Source: Terfezia claveryi (taxonomy: Eukaryota > Ascomycota > Pezizomycetes > Pezizales > Pezizaceae). Taken from it: 64,000 nucleotides of DNA. The first letter of the stretch is position 1; every line of letters begins with the position of its first letter. Location: contig WHUX01000050.1 in the NCBI GenBank assembly GCA_015179025.1, positions 248,001-312,000 of the forward strand. The letters run 5' to 3'. The translations under genes were made by a program, and so were the position numbers. The notes below the pieces were generated by a model. The model had not been told where the DNA came from. It saw nothing but the letters and a program-made list of their open reading frames with translations, and did no database searches. Below, piece after piece: positions 21,659 through 34,419 of this stretch.

Positions 21659-24249
21659 ATGGGCCCACCAGCCATGTCGAGACCGGATACCGGGCCTGGC
21701 CCTTCACGGCATAACCCCCACCAGCTTCAACACCAGGCCCAGCAACAACGGGTACTTCTGCAGAACATACCATCAGAGGGGTCTTCTCCTAAGCAGATTC
21801 CGAGCCGGAGCTCTGTATCACCACCCTTGAGGACAAGCTCGTCATTTAGAGTCGATGAAGGATACAGTGAGGATATGCAGATTGTGGACGATCTGATGTC
21901 TGGCAAGAGGAGATTTCAAATTTCAGGGGATAGGTTTATACTACCAGATTGGATGCTGGCACTGGATGAATCTGTACGAGAAGGTATGTCATCGGAGTGA
22001 GCTGGGTTGCTGCCAGAAGCTAGCAATTGTTGCTCACAAAATACTTTTTAGAAATTGCCTACAAGCTAGTGCGGACACTTGCAACCTCCAGTATTGCAAA
22101 TTTCGTGGAGCGTCTTATGCCAGTGTTGCATATTGACTTTGTTACAATCCTACCACCCGAACTCATACTCCTCATTTTCTCACACCTTGACTGTCGGTCA
22201 CTGCTCAATGCTTCACTCATATCACGACTATGGAGGAAACATGCCTTGGAACCGACATTGTGGAGAAATATATACAAAGCTGAAGGATGGCAGTATCGCG
22301 AAAAAGAGGTCAGGCAATTCGAGGACCAACTACGGCTCGAGGCAGAGAACGATCGGAAACAACAAATTGCAGCTAGGAGATACCATGAAGAGCTGGCTGC
22401 AACAGCCGCTAGAGCTCGTCAGGTGGACGGCCAAGGCTCGGGACCGGGATACCCTTATGGCGGTATGGTAGATGGAAATATGGCCGTGAAGGTGGATGAA
22501 GATATGAGTGATACGGAGATGGGGAATGAACAACCAATGCGGACGCGTCAGACGAAGTTCATGAATGCGGATGGCTTTTCAGCTTTCCCTTCGTTTCCAT
22601 CATCATCAGACGAAGATGAATTATATCCTTATTATCCCATTGAATATACAAACCATACACCGATTGTTCCTAGCCTCGTGGCTCCAGGATATGGGCATCC
22701 TAAGCTTAACTGGGTCTATCTTTATAAGCAGCGGCGGCGGCTGGAAGATAATTGGGTGTGTAATCGATATACAACATTCCAGATTCCTCACCCAAACTTT
22801 CCTGAGGAGGGTCATCGAGAGTGCATCTACACGATTCAGTACTCTCCAAATTTCCTAATTTCAGGTTCTCGAGACAAGACTATCAGAAAATGGGATATAA
22901 GGACCCGGCGATTAATTGGCCCGCCGATGACAGGGCATTATGGAAGTGTCTTGTGTTTGCAGTTTGACGAGTCCCCAGAAGAGGATATCATAATATCTGG
23001 ATCCTCCGACTCGAACGTCATTGTGTGGCAATTCTCGACAGGAAAGCTGATTAAAACTATCTTCAGAGCGCATCAAGAGGCCATATTAAATTTGCGTTTT
23101 AACAAGAAGTATCTAGTCACATGCTCGAAGGACAAATTAATCAAGGTATGGAACAGGTTTGAGCTTACAACGAACATGCCGGAATATCCCTTTGCGAGCA
23201 AACACCTTTTCAGGCACAACAGAATCATTCCTGTCCCAGGTCAGCCCCTTGGAGCAATGATGCAAATACAAGATCCGATTTACGCCCCTATTTCTCCATG
23301 GACGACTATTCAGATACTTTCCGGACACGTTGCAGCAGTTAATGCAATCCAATTACATGGGAATGAGATTGCCTCAGCAAGCGGAGACCGTGTTATCAAG
23401 ATATGGAATATCAACACAGGTAATTGCGAGAAGTCCATGATTGGACATGCTAAGGGTATCGCGTGTATTCAATATGATGGACAGAGAGTTGTTAGTGGTT
23501 CTAGTGACTTTTCAATACGGATATTTGATCGAGCTAGCGGTGCAGATGTGTATAAACTTGGTGGGCATATGGGTCTCGTTAGGACAGTACAAGCTTCCCG
23601 CGACAGAATTGTATCTGGGAGCTATGATGAAACTGTTCGCGTCTGGGTACGAAGAGGGGCATTGAGAGGATATGGCAACGAGGGTGATGACCCCGACTCT
23701 TTTGTTCAGGCAGCAGTCCTCAAAGAGGGTCATAATCCACCTACACACGCTACGGGTTACAACATGGGTATTGCTGCAGTAAATGGAAACTCGCTCATGG
23801 AGATACACCAGGCGATCCAAAACCATCAACAGAGGCAACAGCAGGCAGCACACCAGCATGCGCAAATGCACCAGCACGGGCAGCCGCATCATCACCATAA
23901 CCTACACCAGCCGTTTCAACAGAATTTACCACCTTTGCCAGCTTTGGCGCAGCACATTCCCCAGAATTTACCACCGAACCCTCAGTTGAATGCTCTCCCA
24001 GCGGGCGCTATACCGCCACCAGTCCCACTCCCACCAGTAGCACAACCTCCGGCACCAGCACATCATGGTAATCACATAGGTCACCATAATCAACAGAATG
24101 TCTCCAACAATACCTGCAAGGTCTTCAAGCTCCAGTTTGATACGAGATGGGTCATCTGCTGCTGCCAGGATGGCAAGATTATGGGCTGGGATTTTGCAAA
24201 TGGTGAACCAGATTTGATCAATGTGTGTAGGTTTTTCAAGGCTGATTGA
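21659..24249 (+). CDS. F-box/WD40 protein, FWD-1-like SCF substrate receptor
   Basis: Exons 21659..21983 and 22052..24249 give at least 840 residues; the intron GTATGT...TTTTTAG is in phase. The F-box (ILPPELILLIFSHLDCRSLL) lies near residues 141-185. After a helical linker and an acidic stretch comes LNWVYLYKQRRRLEDNW, typical of the beta-TrCP/FWD-1 branch. Seven WD40 blades follow from about residue 365 (SGSRDKTIRKWD, SGSSDSNVIVWQ, TCSKDKLIKVWN, SASGDRVIKIWN and others). Blade 7 is separated from blade 6 by about 150 Gln/His/Pro-rich residues. Such proteins recruit phosphorylated targets to SCF ubiquitin ligases; in Neurospora, FWD-1 promotes degradation of the clock protein FRQ. The frame stays open and coding-like (EKKRKADGDS...) upstream of this ATG back to about 21545, where an ATAG acceptor precedes it. 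A further upstream exon is therefore likely, and the true N-terminus is not settled. Confidence 0.88.
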
Positions 24250-25049
24250 TAATACGCCTTGGTGAATTTAAAAGTGGGATGGATGGTGTTAGTGCGGCGT
24301 GGTCAAGAGGCATATCTTTTTTTCTTTTGGCGCGTCTCTTAGAGTGGGCATCATTTGGGTGTTTGTTTCTGATTGTTGTCATTTTATTGGTTGTAAAGAT
24401 GTGGCTATCTAGCGATTGTGGTAAAGCGGACTCGCGCATACAAAACCTCTTTCCTTACAGTATACCATTCTGTAGGCCATTTGATTCACAGCTATTTGTT
24501 CCTCTACAGTTATTCTCTCCTTTTCCTTTTTTAGGGAGTAAAAGACGTAGGCCCTGCTTGTTTGTTTTAGTCTTCGGACAACGCTTGTTTGTTTACACTA
24601 TATTGTCGTAAATTGCAAATGTTTCTTTTTAGGTTGTGAGCGTGTTTTCGAATTTTTAATTGATTTTTTTCAATTTTAGTCCGTGATAATTTTTTTAATC
24701 TCTCATGAGGATCGGATCGGCTTGGAGGCACCAGTTGGGGGTGGGGTGGGGTGTGCTAGTGTTTGTGGAAGTGGACATTTTATAGGAAGGAATTTAAAGG
24801 GGCCATGTTTTCTGACTGACTGACAGCAAGTTTTAATTCCTTCCGTTTTTTTTTTTTTTTTTTTTCCCTCCTCTCCTGTGCCTTTTGCTTGTGTCTACAG
24901 TAGAGTACTATTTGAGTTTGAAGATGGCTTTTATACGATACGACAGTTTATGAGAAAAGAAAAATTTTAATCTTTTTTTTTTTTTTTTTTTTTTTTTTTC
25001 CCGCTAATGTGAAAAAAAGAAAAGAATTCTTTTTCTCTTTTTTACCCTG

Positions 25050-25080
<31 letters not shown>

Positions 25081-25105
25081 CCGGATGGAGAGGCGAGTCA
25101 ATACC

Positions 25106-25138
25106 TACATACATACATACATACATACATACATACAT
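25106..25138. repeat. (ACAT)n microsatellite
   Basis: About eight uninterrupted tetranucleotide units, flanked by poly-T on the left and a C-rich tract on the right. Confidence 0.9.
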
Positions 25139-25250
25139 AGTGTATAAATAGATCCTGTGTCCTACCCATGATCATCAAACTGTACCCCCCGCCTCGCCCC
25201 GCCTCGCCCCGCCCCGCCCCGCGCCCGCCCCCGCCCCTGCCCGGCATCCA

Positions 25251-25275
25251 CATTCCGCATTCCGCATTCCGCATT
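25251..25275. repeat. (CATTCCG)3 minisatellite
   Basis: Three tandem copies of CATTCCG followed by a partial copy, immediately after the C-rich tract 25185-25245. Confidence 0.85.
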
Positions 25276-26708
25276 ATCTGCAGCGCGATTACTACCAAAC
25301 TCACACATGTGGGGGGAAAGCCGATACGGGTGATGCAAGGAAAGAGTGTAAAACCTTATGTAGGCGCGTAAATTAGCTTTTTGGGGCGCGGGGGTGTTGG
25401 TGTTAGGTTAGCATTTTTCAATTCGTGGGTTTTTTTTTTTTTTTTTGGAGGGGGCTGTACCCTGGATGTGAAAGAAAGAGAGATAATTCGATATAAAAGT
25501 GTCCCTTTTTTTTTTTTTTTTCTTTTGGGGGGGGCGGTGCGGGCGGGGTAGGGGGGAATAAGCTTCCTTGGAGATTTGCAAAGTCAGGGTAATCACAACG
25601 CTATTCTTGTCCCTGCATCAAACGTAGTTTACTTTAAAAAACTTTATGTCTCTACATACATATCGAACATTATTATCTTGATTAAAACCAATGAGATGGC
25701 TTAAAGGCGGCATATATGAATATTGATTCATCTACTCCTAATTAAAGAGGCACGTACAGTCTATGCTATGTAGTCTCCGCACCCATTTGGAGAGGCATAC
25801 CGCTAGACCAAACGAGTGGTCACTGGGTGCTAGATGTAGCCCCTGGCGTACCAACGGCCCATACCTAAACTTCCATCCACGACCGCAAGCACATACCAAG
25901 TTCCAGCCATTCTATGCGAAAACCTAAAGTGTAAATCGTCTCTGCGTAGCTGTAGGCAGACTTATCAAATAGCTATAAGATATCCCCAGGTATCTCCTTC
26001 ACATAAAATTCAACCTAGTGAAAAGACCCCACCTCCTTCATCACCTCAGATTTCAAAGAAAATTCGCATAGGAGGAGAGTTGTGTTGAATGTCGATGACC
26101 AAAAAAAAGGTAAGAAAAAAAATTCACCATGATATATTCCCTTTCCCCAAGAAAAATTGTAATAAATACCGACCAAGGAGAATGGACCCAAACCAAACCC
26201 TAGCTCATCCGCCCCTGTACCAAAACGAACCACGTTGTAAGAACTGTTAGCTACTGATATGCCGAAAGAAAAAACAACTGACAAGACTCATTGTGGGGGG
26301 GTGGATATGTATATGGTAAGGTAGCTCAGGTACAACGAAGCGGGGAAAACATAGAAGAAAAGAAACGCCATTTTGAGGTACAGAATCTGAACGGGAGAGG
26401 GTATAAATAAAAGCTAGCATGTGTACTGATTGAGGTAGTATATATCAGACGTGGAAAAGACTGTAGTGTATAGGCGACAAGAATGGAACCAATTTTAGTG
26501 AGAGGAGAAAGAAAGGCAAAATTAACTTTTGAGGCTGACATAGGAAACAAAGTTTTTTCAGACGTAGAGAACTACGCAAAGAAAGAGTAATTTTTGCAGG
26601 AATTCGTGAGTCCGACCCTCTGCTATTCTTAATTCAGGCATGAATAGTTCAAAAAGATGGTCGACAACAATGCATGGTAGATGCATAATCTCTCCGAGAT
26701 TTCTCGGC

Positions 26709-28743
26709 CTAGGGTATGATGCACCATAATTTTAATCCAACAAGGTAGACAACCAGGGACAGTAACGTAGTGAAGATGGACACTTTGATGACGCCATTCC
26801 TTAACATTTTTCTATTAGGATTCCATCCGAAACTAGAATTTTGGAGCAACTCACCTTGCCACTGTACCACCTACCCATTCTACAGTATACCACCCCTTCT
26901 GTGCAGAAATGAAAGAGACCATAAGCAATGTCCAAAATTGAAAATCGCCCTTATGGATGAGGCTAGGAAACCATGCGAACAATAAAACATGCCCCAGACT
27001 ACGAAATAATGCAGCTGTCCTCCATAGGATCGGTAACCATATACTCAAAGAATTGGTATCAACTCCATAGATCATTCTGAGATAATGGTGGAGAGGTAGT
27101 CTGCTGTGCCTTGCCCTTTGAGACTGCTGTGGCTGTTGCTGTTCCTGGACTACCTGCTGAGGGAAATACCCGTCGTTTATGAGACTTAAAGGACTGCGGG
27201 GTGACCCTGGTAAGTGAAGGTTAAATGGCCGGTTGCGAGTAGCAGGGGAGGCCGAAAAATAAGAGTGATTATAAGACGCCGAGTAGGATGGGTAGGATGG
27301 ATAAGCCCTAGGCCTTAGAGGAGAAACCCTGGTTGCACCCCCGCTACTATCATTCTGGTCATGATCTCGCACTATTACCTCTACTTCAGGACCTTCATCT
27401 TCATTGCTAGTGGCGTTGGGTGGGGCGGGAACTGGCTCTGTTAATGTATTGTAAGACATGCGGCGATATTGGGATTGGAGTAGCGACTGCTGCTCGAAGG
27501 CCTGGTGAGGGTGCTCCGAATTAGGGTCATAAGGCAATGATGAACTGAGCAGTGGAGTGGCAGATCTGGATCCAGCTGTTTCGCTTGATGAACGAATGGA
27601 GGAGGAGCAGTCAGACTCCGACGCCGATGCATAAGAATCATCTTCGTCATCTCCATACTCATTCTCAGAGTTGCTCTCTTCTTGTCTCTGCCCTCCTTCG
27701 AGATCTCTGTTATACCGTCCAGTAGTAGGGCTCTGTGGAGACCCAGTGGCCACTTGACCACCCAAAATACTTGTCCCCCCAAAGTTGCACTGACTTACAA
27801 ACATTGCTCTTGATGGATCGGCCGAAGTAGAGTGAATTTCGACTCTAGATGGATCTTTGAGAGACAAGTTGGTCTTGCTTAAATTTTGTCGCAAATCGCT
27901 ACCCTCCCAGACTGGTGTCCGGACAGTACTGAAAAAGGGGTTGGCATCATCAGCAGCGTCTACCGAGGGAGAAACCCCGTGAATTCCCCTGGACTGAGGA
28001 AAATATGATGCATGTGGTGAAGCTTGAGGTGACCCCTCATGCCGGTGCCGGTTAGAGCGATCGTGGCGTTGATGATGATGGTGGTGATGATGAGGGTGGT
28101 TGTGGTTGTGCTGGGCAGTATGACGCCCTTCTTCACTATGAGGAGCAAAGGATCGCCATGCGAACTTAGGAATGATAAGCACTTTGGTCCTAAAGTGATG
28201 GAGAAAGCCCATACATACCCCACTCTCAATACAACACCATATCCAGCCCATAAAGTATACCCCCTTCCACAGTCGCCCCCCAGATGCATTTTCAACTGCG
28301 ATTAAGTCTTCAGTCTTAGTCCTGATCGTCTGTATCCAAGATACAGTACCATATCCACCGTCTCCACCTTCCAGTTTTACCAGTATCCTAACCACACCCC
28401 ACCTCCACACCTCTTCCAAAAAGCCCACCAAAAATAGGACAGTCCATTCCAGCCCTTCCGCGAACCGCTTCTGCCTCGGGTCTTTTGGTAACGGAATCTT
28501 GACGGCTAACTGCTTTGTTACCATAACGACGACAAAACCAATAATCCCCAAAGGAATCGAATATTGCAAGTGCAACGGCAACCCCTCAATCGATAACTCA
28601 TTGCCATGAGGTGAGATAGGTAAGAACAGTGGCATCAGGAGTACGCCGTGTATCACAAGCAGTATAGGCGGAAGGATTATTCTGTGCTGAAAGGGAGTCA
28701 TATCTATGGATTTTAACACCTGGTATCCTTTGAAATCATGCAA
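26709..28743 (-). CDS. Seven-helix membrane protein resembling APH-1 / CPBP-type proteases
   Basis: Exons complement(26709..26799, 26855..28743) give 659 residues; the 55-base intron (GTGAGT...GTTAAG) is in phase and adds a last helix (IFTTLLSLVVYLVGLKLW). Predicted helices are at about 21-43, 59-82, 97-121, 160-183, 567-590, 601-622 and 634-656, seven in all, as in the gamma-secretase subunit APH-1. Helix 3 carries LVGFLEEVWRWGVVRIL, comparable to the QEVFR segment of APH-1 and to the EExxR motif of type II CAAX/CPBP proteases. Helix 4 ends in MGFLHHF. Helix 5 has LFRSLGHVLLFAW, with His585 at a position like the conserved APH-1 histidine. A disordered loop of about 370 residues, with a His-rich run and acidic/Ser tracts, separates helices 4 and 5. 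The family link is by motif and topology only; function unknown. It converges with the F-box/WD40 gene. Confidence 0.6.
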
Positions 28744-31700
28744 AGAATTGTTGAGAAACTCTCGCTGCAGTATAAAGTCTGTTGTTGCCTTGCCTCGACT
28801 CCAAATGTCTTCCCAGTTTCTTCTGACGCTAAATCTTTAGGGACCTTATAAACATCGCAGTTCATGCAGACAATTTTCGTTTTTTTTTTTTTGGCAAGTA
28901 ATGCGTAACAGTAGCTTTAAGTGGTCAAGGCGATCAAGCGACTAGCAGCTGAGTTGTAAAGCTGCGAGTGTGGTGATATCAGTTACGGTGGAGAATGACT
29001 GGTTCGATCGATAGAATGGCTAGTTGGTGAAGTGTTACTGCAAGGTTAGCGGAGTTGGACGGCAAGACAATAAAAGAAAGACGACATAAAGAGCCAAATG
29101 AGAGAAGAAGAAAGCTAGAGAATGGTTCGAATCGGCGGGCAGCCAGTGAAAAATGCGAGTTGATGGAATAGGGCAGACACGAAAGTGTACTGAGGAATTG
29201 AAGGAGACGAGTCGCAAGGTAGGGATATTAGGGAACCATATGCAAGTCGCAGTAACATATGCGGGCTGAAGCATGAAATCAAGGCAAGGGTAGCTTATTC
29301 CCAGCTAATGCACACGGGAGAGTTCTCATAAACTCTCTAAAGTACCCAAGTTGACCTTACCTTACCAGGAGTACGAACTTGACACCTTAAGCAGAGGGTT
29401 ACTCGGTAATATATTGGCCCGAAACTTGTTTAGAGATGTGCTTCTGGCGACAGACTGTCTCATGAGGCTTGCGTTCGTCTTGCTTTTCATATCGGTTGAT
29501 GCTTGATTGTTTTTTTCCCCCTTCGTTGCTCATCCACCAAATTAACAGCCCTCCCTGTCCGTAAGGGATCTCACTTTTTTCTCCTCGATTCAACCCCACA
29601 TTTTGACCCTGGTCCCTGTCTCCAATTGCACCTCTGGTTGGTGAATTGGGGCAGTGGTGTGTCGATGCCCTGTGGAAGCAATCAAGTGACACAGAGTGGT
29701 AGGGGGCCAGGGGGGACGTCAATCCACGAAGTGAATCTGCTCCAAGAGCGAAGTGGTCTTCCATCACCTTAGTTGCCGCGTTTAGTGATAGGAGTAGGTA
29801 GAGTAGAGAGAGTACCTCCTATGAGCTCGATTTCTTGCAGGTAAAATTCTTCTTGATATCATGTAAAGCACCCAACATAGTGATGACAACAACCGTTTCA
29901 ACTGCAGTGCTTGTGCTACCCCACGTGTCCTTCGTGAGCTCTCTGTGGGGTAAACTTTCTAACGAAACGGCGAGACTGGCCGCACCTTGGACACAAGTTC
30001 GGGAAATTTGGCGCTATATTCTCATCCCCCCCTGTCTCTTTCAAATTTTCCTGATGCCAGTGGACCCTGTGGAGGTGCTCTACAGGTCCACTCCCTGCGC
30101 AATCTCCAACGCAAGGGCGATCATGGGACAGCAAGGTGCGCGGCGTCGACTTGAACTAATGATCAACTAATCGCCCCCACAGTGGCTCCACGGCAACGAG
30201 ATACTCGTCAGCGTTGTTTCTGACCCGTGTATTTGGATAAAAACTTTTTTCTTCCCGACGTATTTGAAAATAAAAAAAAGAGCCATATAGTAGCTCCAGG
30301 GATGCTCAATTTGTGAAATTCCAATGTCCATAGTGACAGTTTTAGAGTATCCCCTCGCCCCGTTCCGAAGGGTAAGCGACCGTGTCTTGATAGGGCAAGG
30401 GTGGCCGGTTGGCTCGGTAAAAGAAGGTGATATATCCCCTGCCCTGGGCCTGGATTAAATCGAATTGAGCAAAAACCAAAATCAGATGAACCGGATATGA
30501 ACCAGATCACCAAATATAGTCAGCTGAGCTTCATGTGCGTATCTCAAAAGATCTAGAGCAATATCCAAGGGCTTTACATCCTGCATGATGATGCTTCCCC
30601 ACAATCTGTTTGGGTCCGACCCAGAGCTGCGTGCTGTACGCTTTGGTGTTCTAGAAAAAGGCCGCTGAGTTTTGGTGCAGATTTTTCCTAACGCAGGACA
30701 CGGTACTTAAACAATGTACCGAGACCAATGTCGCATACCCAGTTGTATACTAGATTGTCGCCTCAAATCAGCTCTGGTTTGATCATTCTCCATCCAAGTA
30801 TCCGGCAGTTATTTCAGTATATAAAATATTTATCGTAGTTAAGCTTTTTAAGACCGAAGGATACACAAGGAATCATCTTCATACTGGTAATAGAAACAGC
30901 CTTGCATACGTGAGAGGTCTGGCCAGTAGTATTTCAGTTTCAAAGTTCAAGGTGATGTATCAATGCTTCAATACAGGTGCCATAGTCTCGCCGCCAATTA
31001 ATTATGCCAAACTTGGACAAAACATCAGACAATGATCTCATATGAATCGATATATCCAAGACAAATTCTCGGCTGCAAACGCTATACCAGCGCCTTTGTC
31101 ATGATTACTTCTAAGTCATTTACTTCCATACTACTTTCAAACTCACGTCAGCTATTGTGAAGGGTGTAGTAGACCCGAGACTAAGGAGGTAGAATATTAA
31201 TAGTCAAAAAGTGGTTACCTTACTGACACTCATTCCTGCTAATCTGGCTCCATATCGTATAAATATGAACCGATTCTTTATAGCCTGGATGAGGGGCAGG
31301 CATGAACTGCTAGGCCCTATGAAGAGCCCAAGTGCATGGGTGCGGGGCATGAGAACATGTAAATGTTCTATTTCCATACATCTTACTCTGCATAGATTTA
31401 TTTCTATGCCAAGTATCCAAAACTATCCCTTTTAAAAGCATCAATTGCACTTTTGGACGCCCAAAAGAAGCCGAGACCTCAAAACATACTGCATAGAGTA
31501 CAGACAGGCAATGGAAAACGGTATGTGGGTATTATGTTGCACTGGCCGTTGCCCAATCATAGTCTGGCGACCCCAATTGCAAAGATAGATATACTACTGT
31601 AGATTCTTATCAGAATAAAACAGTGCCTAGGCAATTCTCTGGTCCCAAGGGTACAGAACGAAAACACCCAACTTCAAAAAAAAAAAAAAAAAAGGGAATA

Positions 31701-31794
31701 ATATAGTCGTAGGTAAGCTCCCACTATATGTATGATACAAGAAACTGGATTTTATATATCAAAATGAGTACGCACTTGGAACCCCGCTGGAGCA
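28744..31794. other. Intergenic, 3 kb, no gene recognised
   Basis: It contains the promoter of the APH-1-like gene and the 3' flank of the BRAP2-like gene. Open frames up to about 120 codons occur, but none shows a family motif or a splice-supported extension. A poly-A run of about 18 lies at 31677-31694. Confidence 0.55.
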
Positions 31795-34166
31795 TCATCT
31801 TTTACCCTTTCCTTTCTTCTTCTTACCCTCCTTCTTTTCTGGCGCCTCTGCTACAGTGACTTTCGCTTCCTGAACCTCCTCACCCCCTTCTTTGAGCTTC
31901 TCCCTCGCCTCCAAGAAAAACATCAGATCTCGAAGCTGTTCCTTAAGATCCTCTGTTTCTTTCTTCCGCTCTTCGCTTTGCTTGGTTAGATATTCGACCT
32001 TTGAAAGCAGGCTATTATTCATACTTTTCTCCTCCTTCCACTCTTTCTCTAGACGCCTTGCCATCTCTCCAAATTTTTCGGCCTTCCGCTCGGCGCGATC
32101 TTTGTCCTTGGTGAGTTGTGGAACGGTTTCATTGACCAAGGTCTCGCATTGAGCTTTGACTGCTTCCAACTCTGTTTGAACTTTTGCTGCAGTAACACTC
32201 CATTTTTCTGCATCCTTCAATGCAGAAGCTGCCTTATCTGCCGCCTGTGCGACCTTCTCCTCAAAATAGGTGCGTTGGGAATCAAGCTGGCTCGTTAGTA
32301 AATATGTGTACTCCATTCCGATGTTATCTAACTTTTCCCTCGGGACATAATCACCATCTGCTGGATTTGTGCTGTGAGTGGACGATAGGGAAGCCGGAAG
32401 TTCAACAAGCTTTCCATCTGATTTGTTTTGAATTAATCTGTGCACGTATCCGTCACCTGCATAGTCCCAAACACGTTGGGTGTCTACATCCATAGCATAG
32501 GTATGGGCTGTGTCTTTGTAGTGTTGAACTGCGTGTGCCTCATCATACCGGCCACAGCCAATATGACCACATATCAAGCTGTGTTTGACTATGGTGTGAG
32601 AAGACAGAAAGTGATGAGGAAAAAGATGTACTTACCAAATCCAAAGGTTACTGTCTGCTCCACAAACGTTACAGAATTCTTCACTTGTATCCTCTTCAGC
32701 GCCTCTAGCTCTACCAACAACACCAGCCTGAGAATATCTGCAGACTGGGCAGCTACTGTCTTTCCATTTACTTAAACAGGCACAATGAAACACATGCTGA
32801 CAAAGAATGGTAAGAAGCCCCGTCGTTTCATCCATCCTCTCTAAACATACAGGACATGTTGGAAGCTCTAGTAGGGACGGGGTTGGAGGTGGTGCAGGCT
32901 TGGTTGAGATTGTCGTGGCTGTAGTCAAGGAGCCAGTTGCGGGAGGCATCAGCGCAGGGGAGAATGGGTCATTGAGCATGTTCCCCGGGAAGTTTGTAGG
33001 TGAACGTGAGCTTAGATCACTCGATGAAACAAATTGAATAGATTTGAGGAACACAACGTGACAATTCTCTGGCTTTTGGTATGTTTAGTTGATGTATCTA
33101 AAGTGAGGAGTATTACACCTTCACTCACTTCCATACTATTGAAAACCTTCCCGTTGAAAGACTTCACAAAGCCCTTTGCTTCCTCGGCTTCTCTAAATCT
33201 AATTAGAACCATGTAGCGGTTTGCTTGCCCAGTTCTAATCATACGAAAATGGCTAGCATTTTCCCGAGTTTTTTCCCCAACAAATCCCATAAAATCACTG
33301 GCTGTCATATAAGATGGCACTGCCAGGATTGCCACAGTTTTCAGTGCTTCTTGATCAATTTCGTTACTCTTAGAAGGCCCATTCCCTGTTGGTTGTGTGT
33401 TGTGTGATGAAGATGGTGATAAATAAGACGGTGGTGTCTTAGTTGATCCAACGGTATCTCCATTCATTGATTCAGGAGCAGGGTAGATCCCTTCGGTCTC
33501 TTCCCCGTCTCTATACAGGTGCACGACACCATGACCAAACTCCGTGGTCTTTGGGTTTAGTGCAACGAAACGTGCCTTAAGCGGAGAAGTTGCGGCTCCT
33601 ACCCTGCCTCGAGGAAGCTGCTTATTAGATGGAGGAGGGCAGACTGAAACTTCTGCAGTAGATGTGGTAGCAGCGGCTGAGTAGGAAACTGTAGGTGAGG
33701 GTTTCAGTAACGAGTTCGTTATAGGTTGTCGTCCCATGCTTGTTCCCTCCTGGACTGAACTGGGTATGACGTTCGAGTTCACCGCAACTATATCAATACT
33801 TTCAACTGACACCCTTCCGAACCTAAAGTCGATGTGCGTTCCTCTTTGCCCACCAAAGGTAATGTTGTGTTCTGACTGTGACTGTTTTGCCTTTTGTCTT
33901 TCGGTGCTCGCAGTTATCAGCTCTTCCTCCTCCTCCTTTACTCCGTGTGCACCCTGGTTTCTTTCTGCGACCTTCTTTAAACTAACTTTCTTGCTGGTAT
34001 GATCCGGCAGTGCCTTGGTGTTGAAGATGTTGAAACCCTTCGGTGGCAAAAAGCATGAGCTAGCCTCTGTCAGTCCCTCTTTCACCAACCCTTCAAAGGC
34101 GGGGATGGGTTTCAAGGAATCTGGGGAGTAAAGCTCAAATAAAAGGTGAAAAAAGTAAGAGGGCAT
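31795..34166 (-). CDS. BRAP2/Etp1-type RING and UBP-zinc-finger ubiquitin ligase
   Basis: Exons complement(31795..32578, 32636..33068, 33119..34166) give 754 residues, all junctions in phase. The start MPSYFFHLLFELY matches the conserved start of fungal Etp1. A BRAP2 RRM-like domain lies at about 270-365 (TVAILAVPSYMTASDFMGFV ... NSMEVSEENCHVVFLKSI; the last motif spans intron 1). A RING finger follows at about 421-459 (CPVCLERMD ... CQHVFHCACLSKW ... CPVC). A UBP-type zinc finger at about 483-545 spans intron 2 (LWICLICGHIGCGRY). The C-terminal third is coiled coil and ends in a basic tail (KKEGKKKKGKGKR). Human BRAP2 retains NLS-bearing cargo in the cytoplasm and modulates Ras-MAPK signalling; yeast Etp1 acts in ethanol tolerance and protein turnover. 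It starts only 253 bases downstream of the siderophore acyltransferase stop, on the same strand. Confidence 0.93.
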
Positions 34167-34419
34167 TGACTCGCATTGGTCACGTATATTCTATATTCGT
34201 GATGATAAGTTCAAGTACCGGTAGGATGGTGTTTGGATGGAATGATCTCACGTGGGCAACTAGCGCCAAGATTTGCATATCTATGGATTTATGTTCTACC
34301 CGGCACTCCCTCGACATTTCCACTATGAATGATGCAGGGAATTTATAGATAGGTAGTGGATATATTTTTGGTTTTTGGTCAATTAGGTGAATACTCCCCC
34401 AATACTTCTGTCAGCCAAT

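Larger units (their letters stand above)
24250..26708. other. Convergent intergenic, microsatellite-rich
   Basis: 2.46 kb between the 3' ends of the F-box/WD40 gene and the APH-1-like gene. It holds poly-T runs (24847-24865, 24973-24999, 25052-25080), an ACAT tetranucleotide array, C/G-rich tracts and short heptamer repeats. No gene is supported. Confidence 0.6.

Noticed and set aside
25106..25275. Short regular repeats considered as a CRISPR-like array
   Set aside because: The units are contiguous microsatellites with no spacers, in a eukaryotic genome.
28920..29010. tRNA-like string (GTGGTCAAGGCGATCAAG ... GGTTCGATC)
   Set aside because: The D-arm-like and T-arm-like pieces are present, but no acceptor stem pairs and the anticodon arm does not form.
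29110..29145. GGTTCGAATCGG resembling a tRNA T-loop
   Set aside because: No D-arm or acceptor stem at the right distance on either strand.
29835..30170. Plus-strand open frame of 111 codons
   Set aside because: No motif; a comparable open frame lies on the opposite strand.
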